A DNA stretch of 64,000 nt from AP-15 sp963846635 (GCA_963846635.1 CAWJXM010000045.1:1-64000); one strand, 5' to 3'; shown: positions 27,075 through 36,725, counted from the first letter of the stretch. Notes: generated from the letters alone by a model not told the origin. Translations and numbers: made by a program.

Positions 27075-29267
27075 ATGTCGAACGCAAGCACAATTAAAGA
27101 CACCGTGATGCATGCCGCGGCGATCTTGATGGCCGCAATAATCGTTTCGACAATGCCGATATCGGGCGGCTTGGCGGCGGCCACGCATAAGGGGTCAGGA
27201 GCATCGTCGACGAGCGGAGAGGCGGTGACGCCGCCGGAAATCGCCGAGTTCATGGCGTTACTCGCTGATCCAAAAGTCCAGAAGTGGTTGCTGGAAGAGC
27301 AGCACACGGCCGAAGCCGCGCAAAAACCGAAGCCGCGCGAAGAGACGGTCTCGGAATACATCGGCTCCCGTGTCGGTGCGACCCGAGAGCACATCGCCGC
27401 ACTCGCCACCGCACTCCCCGATCTGCCGAACCAGTTCGGGCAGGCCGTCGGCGTTCTGCAGGCCGAGATTCCAACTCGCGGGACCGTCGTGGGCCTCGTC
27501 CTTGCTTTTGCGGCTGTGGGCTTCGGCGTCGAATGGCTGTTTCGCAAGGCGACGCAGAAGACTCGCCAGCGTCTGGCCGAGCTCCCCATGGAGGCTGTAA
27601 ACGACCGCCTGCGTCTCGTCGCAGCGCGCTTTGCGTTTGCCTTTGGCGTGGTCGTAGCGTTTGCCATCGGCAGCTTCGGCCCCTTCCTGGCGCTTGATTG
27701 GCCGCCGCTCCTTCGCCAGATGCTGCTCGGCTATCTCGTTGCCTTCCTGATCACCCGTATTGCGTTGGTCGTCTGCGATTTTCTGCTCGCCCCCAACGCC
27801 GAACGCTTTCGCATCGTTCCGACCGATAGGGTGGCCGCTCGCTTCTGGTGCCGAAGGTTCACTGTCTTTGTCGGATGGTTTATCTTTGGCCTGACGACGG
27901 TCGACGTACTCATTGACCTCGGTTTTTCGTTGGCAGGACGCCAGCTCGTCGCCTATGTGCTTGGCCTCGGTCTCCTTGCCATTGCCCTGGAAGCGGTTTG
28001 GCGCCGGCCAGTCGCCCTGGATCCCGAGACAGAAGTGCCGTCGGCCAAAGGGCTTCGTCTCGGCCGAGGCGCACAGAACGCTCTATTGTCGATCGAGTTC
28101 GTGCTGCTGTGGGGGTTGTGGGTCGCGAGAGCGATGCCGGCCTTCTGGCTGCTCCTCGTCATTTTCGCCCTGCCGCTGGCCAACTCCGTGATCCGGCGCG
28201 GCGTCGACCACTTGCTTCAGCCGCCCGGTGCGCCGCAGGTTGGTGATGGTCCGCCGAGCGTCGCCGCCGTGTGCATCGAGCGCGGTATGCGGGCGCTCTT
28301 GATCATTGGTGCTGCGGCATTGCTCGCCTGGGGCTGGGGTATCGACCTCGTGCACCTCGCCGCGGGCGATACGGAGTTTACCCGCTTCGTCCATGGCATG
28401 TTGAGCGCTGTCATCATCATCCTCGTCGCCGATGTGTTCTGGCACGCGACAAAGACGGCTATTGACCGCAAGCTCGCCGAGGTCGAGGAACTCGGTCAGC
28501 CCAACACCGACGAGGCACGACGGCGGGCGCGGCTCCATACGTTGCTGCCGATTTTCCGCAATGTGCTGTTTGTTGTCGTCATCGTATTCGCAGGAATGAT
28601 GTCGCTCGCGGCAATGGGCGTCGAGATCGGCCCCTTGATTGCTGGTGCCGGCGTCCTCGGTGTTGCGATTGGCTTTGGCGCCCAGTCTCTGGTTCGCGAT
28701 GTGATAGCGGGCATGTTCTACCTGCTCGACGACGCCTTTCGGGTTGGCGAATACATTCAGAGCGGCAATTACAAGGGCACTGTCGAATCCTTCAGCTTTC
28801 GCTCGGTCAGGCTGCGCCATCACCGCGGCGCGCTCTACACCGTACCGTTCGGAGTTTTGGGCGCCGTTCAGAACCAGAGCCGCGACTGGGTCATCGACAA
28901 GCTGATGGTCGGGATCACCTATGACAGCGACATCGACAAGGCGAGAAAGCTGATCAAGCAGATCGGGCTCGACCTGGCGAAGGACCCCGAATTTGCGCCG
29001 CTGATCCTCGAGCCGCTGAAGATGCAGGGCGTCGACGCGCTCGGCGATTTCGCGGTGCAACTGCGAATGAAGATGATGACCTTGCCAGGTGAGAATTTCG
29101 TGATCCGGCGCCAAGCGCTTGCGATGATCAAAAAGACCTTCGATGCCAATGGCGTCAAATTCGCCTTCCCGACGGTGCAAATCGCTGGCGACGGCGAACC
29201 CTCCGCCGCCGCAGTTGCCCACCAGGCACTCCAGCTAACCCATCCCGCAGCGGCGGCAGCGGCATAG
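27075..29267 (+). CDS. Large MscS-family mechanosensitive ion channel
   Basis: A 730-residue inner-membrane protein. A signal-like first helix is followed by a periplasmic segment, about eight transmembrane helices from residue 145 on, and the MscS pore and beta domain: the pore helix IGPLIAGAGVLGVAIGFGAQ, SLVRDVIAGMFYLLDDAFRV, then GEYIQSGNYKGTVESFSFRS and VPFGVLGAVQNQSRDW. The Gly/Ala-rich pore helix is the hallmark. It should open under membrane tension and protect against osmotic downshock. The ATG at 27075 follows GAGGAGGTGAT and is preferred over 27021. Confidence 0.92.
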   Translation: MSNASTIKDTVMHAAAILMAAIIVSTMPISGGLAAATHKGSGASSTSGEAVTPPEIAEFMALLADPKVQKWLLEEQHTAEAAQKPKPREETVSEYIGSRVGATREHIAALATALPDLPNQFGQAVGVLQAEIPTRGTVVGLVLAFAAVGFGVEWLFRKATQKTRQRLAELPMEAVNDRLRLVAARFAFAFGVVVAFAIGSFGPFLALDWPPLLRQMLLGYLVAFLITRIALVVCDFLLAPNAERFRIVPTDRVAARFWCRRFTVFVGWFIFGLTTVDVLIDLGFSLAGRQLVAYVLGLGLLAIALEAVWRRPVALDPETEVPSAKGLRLGRGAQNALLSIEFVLLWGLWVARAMPAFWLLLVIFALPLANSVIRRGVDHLLQPPGAPQVGDGPPSVAAVCIERGMRALLIIGAAALLAWGWGIDLVHLAAGDTEFTRFVHGMLSAVIIILVADVFWHATKTAIDRKLAEVEELGQPNTDEARRRARLHTLLPIFRNVLFVVVIVFAGMMSLAAMGVEIGPLIAGAGVLGVAIGFGAQSLVRDVIAGMFYLLDDAFRVGEYIQSGNYKGTVESFSFRSVRLRHHRGALYTVPFGVLGAVQNQSRDWVIDKLMVGITYDSDIDKARKLIKQIGLDLAKDPEFAPLILEPLKMQGVDALGDFAVQLRMKMMTLPGENFVIRRQALAMIKKTFDANGVKFAFPTVQIAGDGEPSAAAVAHQALQLTHPAAAAAA

Positions 29268-29416
29268 TTGAGAGAGCGCCGGTGAGGCGCTGCCTCCTCG
29301 TCGCCGGCTTCCCGGGTCGCGCCTGGTAATTAGCCGCGAGGCTCAGGTAGGGCAAGGTGTCGCCTTGCGTATCGCTGTTGACCGTTTATCGCCGCAAGAA
29401 GCCACAGGAGAATATC

Positions 29417-29950
29417 GTGACAGCCGAGACCACCGTAAAAGCCCCGCTGCACCAACGCGCCATGCACGAGTTCAAGGAGCTCCTGTTCATTACTCTTTAT
29501 CTCTACGTGACCCTCGGAGCGGTAATCTTGATGAAGACAGCGGTGCTGCACACCCAGGGCGTCGCATTCACTCCCTGGGGCATCGCCATCGTCAAGGCGG
29601 TGGTGCTGGCGAAATTCATGTTGATCGGCGAGGCCATGAAGATCGGCGGGCGCAGCACCACCGGCCCGCTGATCTGGCCGACGCTGCAAAAAGCGCTCGG
29701 CTTGCTGGCGCTGCTGATCATCATGACGATCATCGAGGAAGCTGTCGTCGGCCTCTTTCACCACCGGTCGATCGCCGCCTCGCTCGGCGACCTCTTTGGT
29801 CCTCGTCTCGAGGAAACGCTCGCCGGATACCTGATCATGCTGCTGGTGCTCCTCCCGTATTGCGCCTTCCGCGTCCTCGGCGAGGCGCTCGGGGAAGGCA
29901 GGCTGGTGCGGATGTTCTTGTCGAGCGGGAGCCAACTAGGACGGAGGTAA
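29417..29950 (+). CDS. Integral membrane protein of unknown function
   Basis: A 177-residue protein with four predicted transmembrane helices: LLFITLYLYVTLGAVILM, GIAIVKAVVLAKFMLIGE, ALGLLALLIIMTIIEEAVVG and LAGYLIMLLVLLPYCAFRVL. Charged residues lie inside the helices (K and E in the second and third), which can indicate transport or a catalytic role. Start GTG at 29417 follows AGGAG. It is 150 bp after the MscS gene on the same strand. No named family recognised. Confidence 0.75.
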   Translation: MTAETTVKAPLHQRAMHEFKELLFITLYLYVTLGAVILMKTAVLHTQGVAFTPWGIAIVKAVVLAKFMLIGEAMKIGGRSTTGPLIWPTLQKALGLLALLIIMTIIEEAVVGLFHHRSIAASLGDLFGPRLEETLAGYLIMLLVLLPYCAFRVLGEALGEGRLVRMFLSSGSQLGRR

Positions 29951-30074
29951 GGATAGCCTGAAGTGCGGTTCGAGACTGTGCCGAAACCCGCCGCCCAGGA
30001 GGAGAATTCGACAAGCGACTTAATACGATCAGCGGGTTTTCAATTCGCATGTAACCGCGGACAGGAGGTTAACC

Positions 30075-32807
30075 ATGGCGAGGAGCGTGACGACCAAACC
30101 GGCCAAGACTGCTGAAGAATTGCGTCTGGACGAAGCGCGGGAGAAAGGGGTGCCGTGGCGGCAATGGGGGCCATACCTCAGTGAACGCCAATGGGGCACC
30201 GTCCGCGAAGACTACAGCGAGAATGGTGATGCATGGAACTACTTCACCCATGATCAAGCCCGTTCGCGCGCCTATCATTGGGGTGAGGACGGCCTTGCCG
30301 GGATCAGTGACGACAAGCAACGATTGTGCTTTGCACTGGCGTTGTGGAATGGCAAGGACCCGATCCTCAAGGAACGGATCTACGGGCTGACCAACAGCGA
30401 GGCCAATCACGGAGAAGATGTCAAAGAGTATTATTTCTATCTCGACAGCACGCCAACCCACTCGTACATGAAGTATCTCTATAAATATCCGCAAGCGGAA
30501 TATCCTTATCTAAATCTAATTGAGACAAACAGAAATCGCAATCGCCTGGATCCCGAATACGAATTGCTCGACACCGGAATATTCAACGAAGACCGGTATT
30601 TCGACGTGTTTGTGGAATACGCAAAGGCCTCACCGACAGACATGTTGATCGAAATCAGCATCTCTAATCGGGGGCCCGACCAGAGCGTGATCCACGTGCT
30701 CCCGGCCCTCTGGTTCCGCAACACCTGGGCCTGGTGGCCCGACGAGCCGAAACCATCCCTGAAGGACGCATCGCGAAGAAACGCCTCCGCCATTGCCGCG
30801 TCAGACCCCTCACTCGGCGACTATGTCCTGCATTGCGAGGGACGCCCGCGCCTGCTGTTTACTGAAAACGAGACGAACAACGAGCGTCTCTTCGGTACCG
30901 CCAATCTAACGCCTTATGTCAAGGACGGGATCAACGACTGTGTCGTGGCCGACAGGCAGAGCGCGGTCAACCCGAACAATACGGGGACTAAAGCCGCCGC
31001 AGACTACGAGCTACGAATAGGGGCAAGGGCGACCGCCGTCATCCGACTGCGGCTGAGCAATTCTGCATTTGGTGCCGAGGAACCGTTCGGCACGCGTTTT
31101 GATCAAATCATCGAGGCGCGCCGGCGCGAGGCCGACGCGTTCTATCGGGCGATAACGCCTGCCCGCGTCGGCGAAGATGCGGCCAATGTCATGCGGCAGG
31201 CATTGGCCGGCATGCTGTGGAGCAAGCAGTTCTTCTTTTTCGACGTCGACAAGTGGTTGGAAGAACATGGCGTCGATCCGCTGCGGCCGACAACCCGCCA
31301 AGTGCGGAACCGCGAGTGGTTCCACATGATCAGCGGCCATGTCATCTCGATGCCCGACAAATGGGAATATCCCTGGTTCGCCGCCTGGGACCTCGCCTTT
31401 CACACGATTGCCCTCGCCACCGTTGACGTCGATTTCGCCAAGCAGCAGCTCGACCTGTTGGTGGCCGGGCTTTACCTGCACCCGACCGGTCAGATCCCGG
31501 CCTATGAATGGAACTTCAGCGACGTCAACCCGCCGGTACATGGCTGGGCCACGATCTTTCTCTACCGGGTCGAGCAGGCGCTGCGCGGCAGGACCGATCT
31601 CGAATTCCTGACGCGGATGTTCGGCAAGCTGACTGCGAATTTCGGCTGGTGGGTGAACCGCAAGGACCGCTTCGGCCGCAACCTGTTCGAAGGCGGGTTT
31701 CTCGGGCTCGACAATATCGGGGTATTCGACCGCAGTTCGCCGTTGCCGACCGGCGGCTATCTCGAGCAGGCCGATGGCACCGCGTGGGTCGCCCTCTTTT
31801 CGCAGAACATGCTCGAGATGGCTGTCGAACTGGCGGCGCACCAGCCGGCCTATGAAGATCTGGCGACGAATTTCGCGGCCCAGTTCCTGCTGATCGCCCG
31901 CGCCATGAACAGCATCGGTCCGGATGGCATGTGGGACGAGGAGGACGGATTCTATTACGATGTCCTTCGCCTTCCCAACGGCAGCGCCACCCGGCTCAAG
32001 GTTCGCTCGATGGTCGGTCTGCTGCCGCTCTGCGCCACCACGGTCGTCGAAAAGTGGCAGCGCGAGCGGGTTCCGACACTGACTGCGCGGACGTACGAGC
32101 GCTTCCGCCGGATGCCGGAGCTGCTCGAGTTGATCCATGCGACCGGACCGGGGCAATTTGGCGTAGCTGACCGCGGCATTCTTGCTCTGGTGAACGAGAG
32201 CCGGCTGCGCCGGATCCTTTCCCGAATGCTCGATGAGAACGAGTTCCTCAGCCCCTACGGGATCCGGGCGTTGTCCCGCCATCACGCCGACCATCCCTAT
32301 TCCTTCTGGGTGGAGGGCCAGGAATATCGGGTGAACTACCTACCGGCGGAGTCGGACACCGGCATGTTCGGCGGCAATTCGAACTGGCGCGGGCCAATCT
32401 GGATGCCCGTCAATGCGCTACTGATCCGCGCTTTCCTGCAGTATTACCTGTATTACGGCGACAACTTCAAGATCGAATGCCCGACCGGCTCCGGCAAGTC
32501 GATGAACCTGTTTGAGGTCGCGCGCGAAATCGCCAACCGGTTGACTCGGATCTTTCTGCGTGACGAAACCGGCCGGCGGCCGGTGTTCGGCGGGGCGGAA
32601 AAGTTCCAGAGCGACCCCTATTGGCGGGATTACCTGCTGTTCTACGAATATTTCCACGGCGATAACGGTGCCGGCATCGGCGCCAGCCATCAGACCGGAT
32701 GGACCGGGCTGGTGGCGCCCCTGATCGAAATCTTCGGGCACCTCGACGCAAAGACTTTTCTCGAAGGCGCGCGGGAAGCGGTCTTTGGCCGGGAAACTTC
32801 AGTGTAG
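30075..32807 (+). CDS. Glycoside hydrolase family 63-like protein (MGH1-type)
   Basis: A 910-residue soluble protein with the (alpha/alpha)6-barrel signatures of GH63/mannosylglycerate-hydrolase-like proteins: YLSERQWGTVREDYSENGDA at the N-terminus, DKWEYPWFAAWDLAFHTIAL around residue 433, IPAYEWNFSDVNPPVHGWA, DGTAWVALFSQNMLEMAVEL and the C-terminal GGNSNWRGPIWMPVNALLIR. Acidic residues in the AWD and EWNFSD motifs are candidate catalytic groups. Such enzymes hydrolyse glucosides or glucosylglycerate-type compatible solutes. The ATG at 30075 follows AGGAGG; no signal peptide, so cytoplasmic. Its position after MscS would suit osmolyte turnover (inference). Confidence 0.9.
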   Translation: MARSVTTKPAKTAEELRLDEAREKGVPWRQWGPYLSERQWGTVREDYSENGDAWNYFTHDQARSRAYHWGEDGLAGISDDKQRLCFALALWNGKDPILKERIYGLTNSEANHGEDVKEYYFYLDSTPTHSYMKYLYKYPQAEYPYLNLIETNRNRNRLDPEYELLDTGIFNEDRYFDVFVEYAKASPTDMLIEISISNRGPDQSVIHVLPALWFRNTWAWWPDEPKPSLKDASRRNASAIAASDPSLGDYVLHCEGRPRLLFTENETNNERLFGTANLTPYVKDGINDCVVADRQSAVNPNNTGTKAAADYELRIGARATAVIRLRLSNSAFGAEEPFGTRFDQIIEARRREADAFYRAITPARVGEDAANVMRQALAGMLWSKQFFFFDVDKWLEEHGVDPLRPTTRQVRNREWFHMISGHVISMPDKWEYPWFAAWDLAFHTIALATVDVDFAKQQLDLLVAGLYLHPTGQIPAYEWNFSDVNPPVHGWATIFLYRVEQALRGRTDLEFLTRMFGKLTANFGWWVNRKDRFGRNLFEGGFLGLDNIGVFDRSSPLPTGGYLEQADGTAWVALFSQNMLEMAVELAAHQPAYEDLATNFAAQFLLIARAMNSIGPDGMWDEEDGFYYDVLRLPNGSATRLKVRSMVGLLPLCATTVVEKWQRERVPTLTARTYERFRRMPELLELIHATGPGQFGVADRGILALVNESRLRRILSRMLDENEFLSPYGIRALSRHHADHPYSFWVEGQEYRVNYLPAESDTGMFGGNSNWRGPIWMPVNALLIRAFLQYYLYYGDNFKIECPTGSGKSMNLFEVAREIANRLTRIFLRDETGRRPVFGGAEKFQSDPYWRDYLLFYEYFHGDNGAGIGASHQTGWTGLVAPLIEIFGHLDAKTFLEGAREAVFGRETSV

Positions 32808-33215
32808 CGGGTGTAATGTGATGCTTCGGTCCGGCAGCGGTCCTCAGAGCCTGGGTCGCACGTCGGACGGGGGCTTGGTTTCTGCGCGCGAATTGCGCGA
32901 AATCTTGCAGCCGACAAATAAACAAATGCGTAGCGGCAGGCTTCGCCATGGCGGCCCTCTGGGGCGCGCAGTCCATGCTGAAGTCAGTGACACCCTTGAG
33001 CGACACCGATTTGTCCAAGGAAGCCGAAAACCCGGTGACCTATCAGACACGCTGCCGATGCGCTACGAGGCCAAGGCTGTTCAACGCTGCTGGATGGGCT
33101 GAAGTGAGTCCGCGTTGCAACACAGGATGGGCGAAGTGAAGCGCCGGATAGGAAAGGGGATTCACGAATCGGCGGATCTCTGATTCCTGGGATGGCATCC
33201 GTGTCGGAGGTTGCC

Positions 33216-34342
33216 ATGACCGAATTCGCGCCGTTGCTGGGCTTGCTGGCGGAAGTTCCTGATCCACGCCGGGCGCAGGGGCAAATCTACAAACTGCCGC
33301 ACGTGCTGCTGTTCTCCATCCTCGCCATTGTGACCGGCGGGAACTCGTATCGAGGCATCGTCACGTTTATCGACGTCAATCGCCGCAAGCTGAACGCCGC
33401 CTTTGGTCTGAAGTGGCGCCGCGCGCCCGCGCACACCGCGATCCGCTCCATCCTCAAGGGGCTCGATCCGGCGGCGGTCGAGGCTGTATTCCGTCGCCAT
33501 GCCGCCCTGCTTCAGGCCGCATGCGCGACACCCGGGCAGGGCAGCATCGCGCTGGATGGCAAGACGCTGCGGGGCAGCTTTGACAATTTCAACGACCGTG
33601 CTGCCGCCCAGGTGCTGAGCGCGTTCGCCACCGAGACCGCCCTCGTCCTTGCCCATGTCGACATCGCCGAGAAATCCAACGAGATTCCGGCGGCGCAGAC
33701 CGTGCTCGCCGAACTCGGCGTCGCCGCCGGCGCCATCGTCACGCTCGATGCGCTGCACTGCCAAAAAAACACTTTGAAGTCGCGGCAGAAGCCAACATCG
33801 CGCTGATCGTCCAGACCAAGGACAACCAACCGACCCTGCACCAGCAGATCCAGGATATCGCCGCAACCGAGGCGCCGCTCGGGTCAGCCCATAACCGCAA
33901 CAAGGGTCGCAACCGCGACGAAACCCGCACCGTCAGCATCTTCGATCCCGCCGACAAACTGGCCGACACCGACTGGCACTCCCACGTCGCCGCCGTCATC
34001 CGGGTCGAGCGCGATGTCTTCACGCGCGATGCCAGGACCGGGCTGCTGCGCTACGCCACCGAGACCGCCTTCTACGTCGCGAATACCCCGCTCACCGCTG
34101 CCCGCGCCGCCGAGGCGGTGCGCGCGCATTGGCGGATCGAGACCACCTCCCACTACAGCCGCGATGTCACCTTCGGCGAAGACCGCTCGCGCATCCGCTC
34201 CAATCCCGGCGTGTTCGCCCGCTTGCGCAGTTTCGCCTTCAACATCCTCAAGGCCAACCGCTCCGGCACGCTCAGCCAGGACCGCTACCGCGCCGCCCTC
34301 GCCGGCGTCGACAATCTGCTCAGACTTCTCATCATCCCATAG
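33216..34342 (+). CDS. ISAs1-family transposase, needs a -1 frameshift at A7
   Basis: The first frame (from ATG 33216 after CGGAGG) encodes LLGLLAEVPDPRRAQGQIYK, LLFSILAIVTGGNSYRGIV and IALDGKTLRGSFDN, the N-terminal DDE_Tnp_1-associated domain and first catalytic Asp of ISAs1 (H-repeat) transposases. It would end at 33806 with a short wrong tail. The remainder, including ALIVQTKDNQPTLHQQI, AVRAHWRIETTSHYSRDVTF and NPGVFARLRSFAFNILKAN, is in the -1 frame and ends at 34342. The join falls on CAA-AAA-AAC, a perfect slippery heptamer (A_AAA_AAC, 33764-33770). Either a programmed frameshift or the loss of one A explains it. Confidence 0.82.
33764..33770 (+). other. Candidate -1 ribosomal slippage site (A_AAA_AAC)
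   Basis: Seven A followed by C, in the X_XXY_YYZ phase relative to the upstream transposase frame. IS1 is known to use the same heptamer. Slipping back one base joins the two halves of the ISAs1 transposase. No obvious downstream stem-loop was picked out by eye. ISAs1 elements normally encode one continuous frame, so a simple deletion remains the main alternative. Confidence 0.4.
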
Positions 34343-34355
34343 CGTTGAACAGCCC

Positions 34356-34781
34356 TGGGGTCGAAAGTGATGGTGGCGGATTACCCTACGGCGATTATTG
34401 CCGGCCTTGTGAGCGTGGTCTGAAGCTTAACCATGGAGTCGCCGTAGAACCGAACGGTCTTTCGAGGTCCCGTCGACCTAACCCTATGGGACTTTTGTGA
34501 CGTTTGTTTAAATTCACCCCGTCTTAAGCGGTGACAGTGGGCAACTCGACCACGGTGTCGTTGGTCGGTCATGCAAGTATAGGTACACTCTATTTTGCAG
34601 GGCTGTCCATGCCGCGCGAAGCCACGTTTTCTGCGGGTTCGCGTGCCGGAAAAAGCAATTACCCTACTTTGCATGTGTGACCAAAGGGGAACGCGCCGGT
34701 GCAGTCGTTGGCGATGTTATAAAAAATCAGCGTTTGAAGCCACGCTCGCGCAGTGCGGCGAACAATGTTGCGAAAAACGAG
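34356..34781. other. Intergenic region, no gene seen
   Basis: About 425 bp between the ISAs1 element and the HEPN gene stop. GC content drops towards the right, in line with the AT-richer island that follows. Frames on both strands show no recognisable protein motifs. Confidence 0.4.
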
Positions 34782-35384
34782 CTACCTTACCACGCGAAAG
34801 ATCGCATGGCCAATTGTCTCCAATGTCGATATGGTATTTTCAACCATTTCTGGATCTATTGGCCAGCGCTGTCCCGGATATGAAGGATCGATGTCAGCTT
34901 CGTGCGCTATTTTATTTCTACGGTCAACAATTAGAACAAGCAATGACTTAACCTCCTGTGCAGTCATGCCAAGTACATTGGCGACTTCCTCCCAGAGCCT
35001 CACGTCTGAAAAAAGGCGAACCGCGTCCGCGATACGATCTGGATGCTGAAAGGCAAGAAAGCTGTGCCTCAACCGGATTTCAGATTCAATAGTTTGTTGG
35101 GCAATAACAGGATCGGAAAGCGCCACAGCAACGGATATGGGTAGCGGGAAGCGCTTAAAGGCATCTGTGCCGTTGCGCATTCCTGTCCAACATTCAAGCA
35201 TGCCGAGACGCGCCAGCTCATGGACATAGTGATCCAATGCACTCACAGCTAGGACAATTTCTGCGCGGAGCACATCACTAAGATCGATGACCGGCGTTAC
35301 CTGTTTTGCAAATATGCCATAAAGTGCATGCAGAGCCCTAACACGAGATATACTCGTGTTGAACGCATCGAGTGCTGCGTTCAT
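34782..35384 (-). CDS. HEPN-domain protein (RiboL-PSP-HEPN-like), probable RNase
   Basis: A 200-residue helical protein. The N-terminal half has VLRAEIVLAVSALDHYVHEL, typical of RiboL-PSP-HEPN domains. The C-terminal part has VDRRNKIAHEADIDPS, which contains the HEPN active-site pattern R-N-x-x-x-H around residue 155. HEPN proteins with this motif are metal-independent RNases found in toxin-antitoxin and anti-phage systems. Its ATG overlaps the ParA-like stop by four bases (35381-35384, ATGA), so translation is coupled. Codon use is AT-richer than in the neighbouring genes. RNase activity is an inference from the motif. Confidence 0.75.
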   Translation of the reverse strand: MNAALDAFNTSISRVRALHALYGIFAKQVTPVIDLSDVLRAEIVLAVSALDHYVHELARLGMLECWTGMRNGTDAFKRFPLPISVAVALSDPVIAQQTIESEIRLRHSFLAFQHPDRIADAVRLFSDVRLWEEVANVLGMTAQEVKSLLVLIVDRRNKIAHEADIDPSYPGQRWPIDPEMVENTISTLETIGHAIFRVVR

Positions 35385-36427
35385 TGCATGAGTTTAATTA
35401 CACGATCGGCAGCTTCGCTGAATAATAATTTGAATTGCGCTTGTGATCCTTCAGTTATTGCAAGGACGCGACCTTGTTGTTCTAATTGTTTCGGGGTTAA
35501 TTCGAAAATTGGAACCGCGTGTTTTTGTGAACTTGCAATCAGCGAATTAAAATCCGGCATCTGTAGTAATGGCTGGCCAGGACTGAACCCCGCTGCTGCA
35601 TACTTTTCCGGTGGCAGCATCATGCCGCACCCCTCCATCGAAGGGATTAACGTGTCACAGACGCCCGCCTCTAACTGATCAATCCACTTTTGAAACGCCT
35701 TTGAGGGCGCGCCAGAGCGAGGCCTGTACTTCTGAATGACGTATCCAAGGAATTTTGGATTACATTCGGGAAATGGATACTCTGCCTCCCTCAAGGCTGG
35801 TGTTCGGTAAGCCGCTTGTGCCCACGCATGCCACTTGGGAAAGACAGTCGATAGCGAGTTAATCGCCATAGTAGAAAAATAGTCTGGATGCATGGGTATT
35901 ATAAAATAGTCGCTCGTTGAGAAGAGGTTTTGGTTTACCGAGCTCAAACTCGGGCTCATGTCGATGATCACGATGTTGATTTTATACGCGGTGGCTGTTG
36001 CCTGGATCAGGTAATGGAGGGAGCCAGGCAGGTTACGCAGAGTAAGAAGAGAACCCGACAGCTCTTGAGCAATTCCGAGCGTTACCTCGTATTCCGCAAG
36101 ACCGATGTGTCCCGGCAGGAGAAAGAGATTTTCGTTCATCGGGATGGTGGCACAATCGACAGCTTTAATTAGGGCAGGGCGGGATTCAAATGCCGGCGCC
36201 AGACCTTCACGGATGTTCAAAGGCTTACCGTTGCGTACGCCTTGAATTGAGTTGGCCGTTTCAAGATTCTCTAGACCGAGAACCATACCTGTCAGATTAC
36301 ATTGTGGGTCACAATCCACCAGAAGAACACGTTGGGATTTTCGGGCGAGCATCCAGCCGAGGTTGAACGCTATGGTAGTCTTGCTCACGCCACCCTTGTG
36401 GTTGAACAAACTTATGATCTTCGCCAC
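35381..36427 (-). CDS. ParA/MinD-type ATPase coupled to the HEPN gene
   Basis: A 348-residue P-loop ATPase with the deviant Walker A FNHKGGVSKTTIAFNLG (residues 8-24), the A' motif RVLLVDCDPQCNLTG and Walker B INIVIIDMSPSLSS. It lacks an N-terminal helix-turn-helix and is longer than minimal plasmid ParA (about 200-250), with a C-terminal extension of unknown role. Start GTG at 36427 follows GGGAGG. No ParB gene is beside it; instead it is the first gene of a coupled pair with the HEPN protein. It could be a plasmid partition ATPase or the regulatory ATPase of a conflict system; the partner makes the second worth testing. Confidence 0.85.
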   Translation of the reverse strand: MAKIISLFNHKGGVSKTTIAFNLGWMLARKSQRVLLVDCDPQCNLTGMVLGLENLETANSIQGVRNGKPLNIREGLAPAFESRPALIKAVDCATIPMNENLFLLPGHIGLAEYEVTLGIAQELSGSLLTLRNLPGSLHYLIQATATAYKINIVIIDMSPSLSSVNQNLFSTSDYFIIPMHPDYFSTMAINSLSTVFPKWHAWAQAAYRTPALREAEYPFPECNPKFLGYVIQKYRPRSGAPSKAFQKWIDQLEAGVCDTLIPSMEGCGMMLPPEKYAAAGFSPGQPLLQMPDFNSLIASSQKHAVPIFELTPKQLEQQGRVLAITEGSQAQFKLLFSEAADRVIKLMQ

Positions 36428-36546
36428 ACGAGCCTCCCGAGCGTTCCTCTTCTATCGAGATATGAGACGATGGCGGGGAACGCCTAACGATTGCCGATTG
36501 CTTCATGTGGTGAGAGGGGGAGTGTTTGCATGAGTTTTTTGGTTAG

Positions 36547-36608
36547 GCCGCCGCCCGCAATGCGGACGAGATCAATCGCTCCCGATGTTCTATCGAGCGG
36601 GCGGCGGC
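36547..36608. repeat. 11-bp GC-rich inverted repeat with 40-base loop
   Basis: GCCGCCGCCCG at 36547-36557 and its perfect reverse complement CGGGCGGCGGC at 36598-36608. Its place between the parA-like gene and the RHH gene allows a role as operator, partition site or transcript structure. There is no T-run, so a terminator is less likely. Confidence 0.45.
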
Positions 36609-36725
36609 GTCAGTCGAGAAATCATGCTGTGCGAGACATTCTAAGTAATCCCGTTATGTTGCTATTCAGACTCCAATACCTTTTCAAGAATTAACGCAGC
36701 CCCAATCCATTGCGGGCAAGTATAC

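Larger units (their letters stand above)
33075..34355 (+). mobile_element. ISAs1-family insertion sequence
   Basis: The sequence GGCTGTTCAACGCT near 33075-33088 is repeated inverted at 34341-34354. Similarity fades beyond, so the exact outer base is uncertain by one or two positions. The single transposase gene is split into two frames at a run of seven A. The element lies between the glycosidase gene and the ParA-HEPN island. Confidence 0.75.

Noticed and set aside
28083..29222. 379-residue antisense frame over the MscS gene
   Set aside because: Composition is typical of a reverse-strand shadow and the plus-strand channel motifs are unambiguous.
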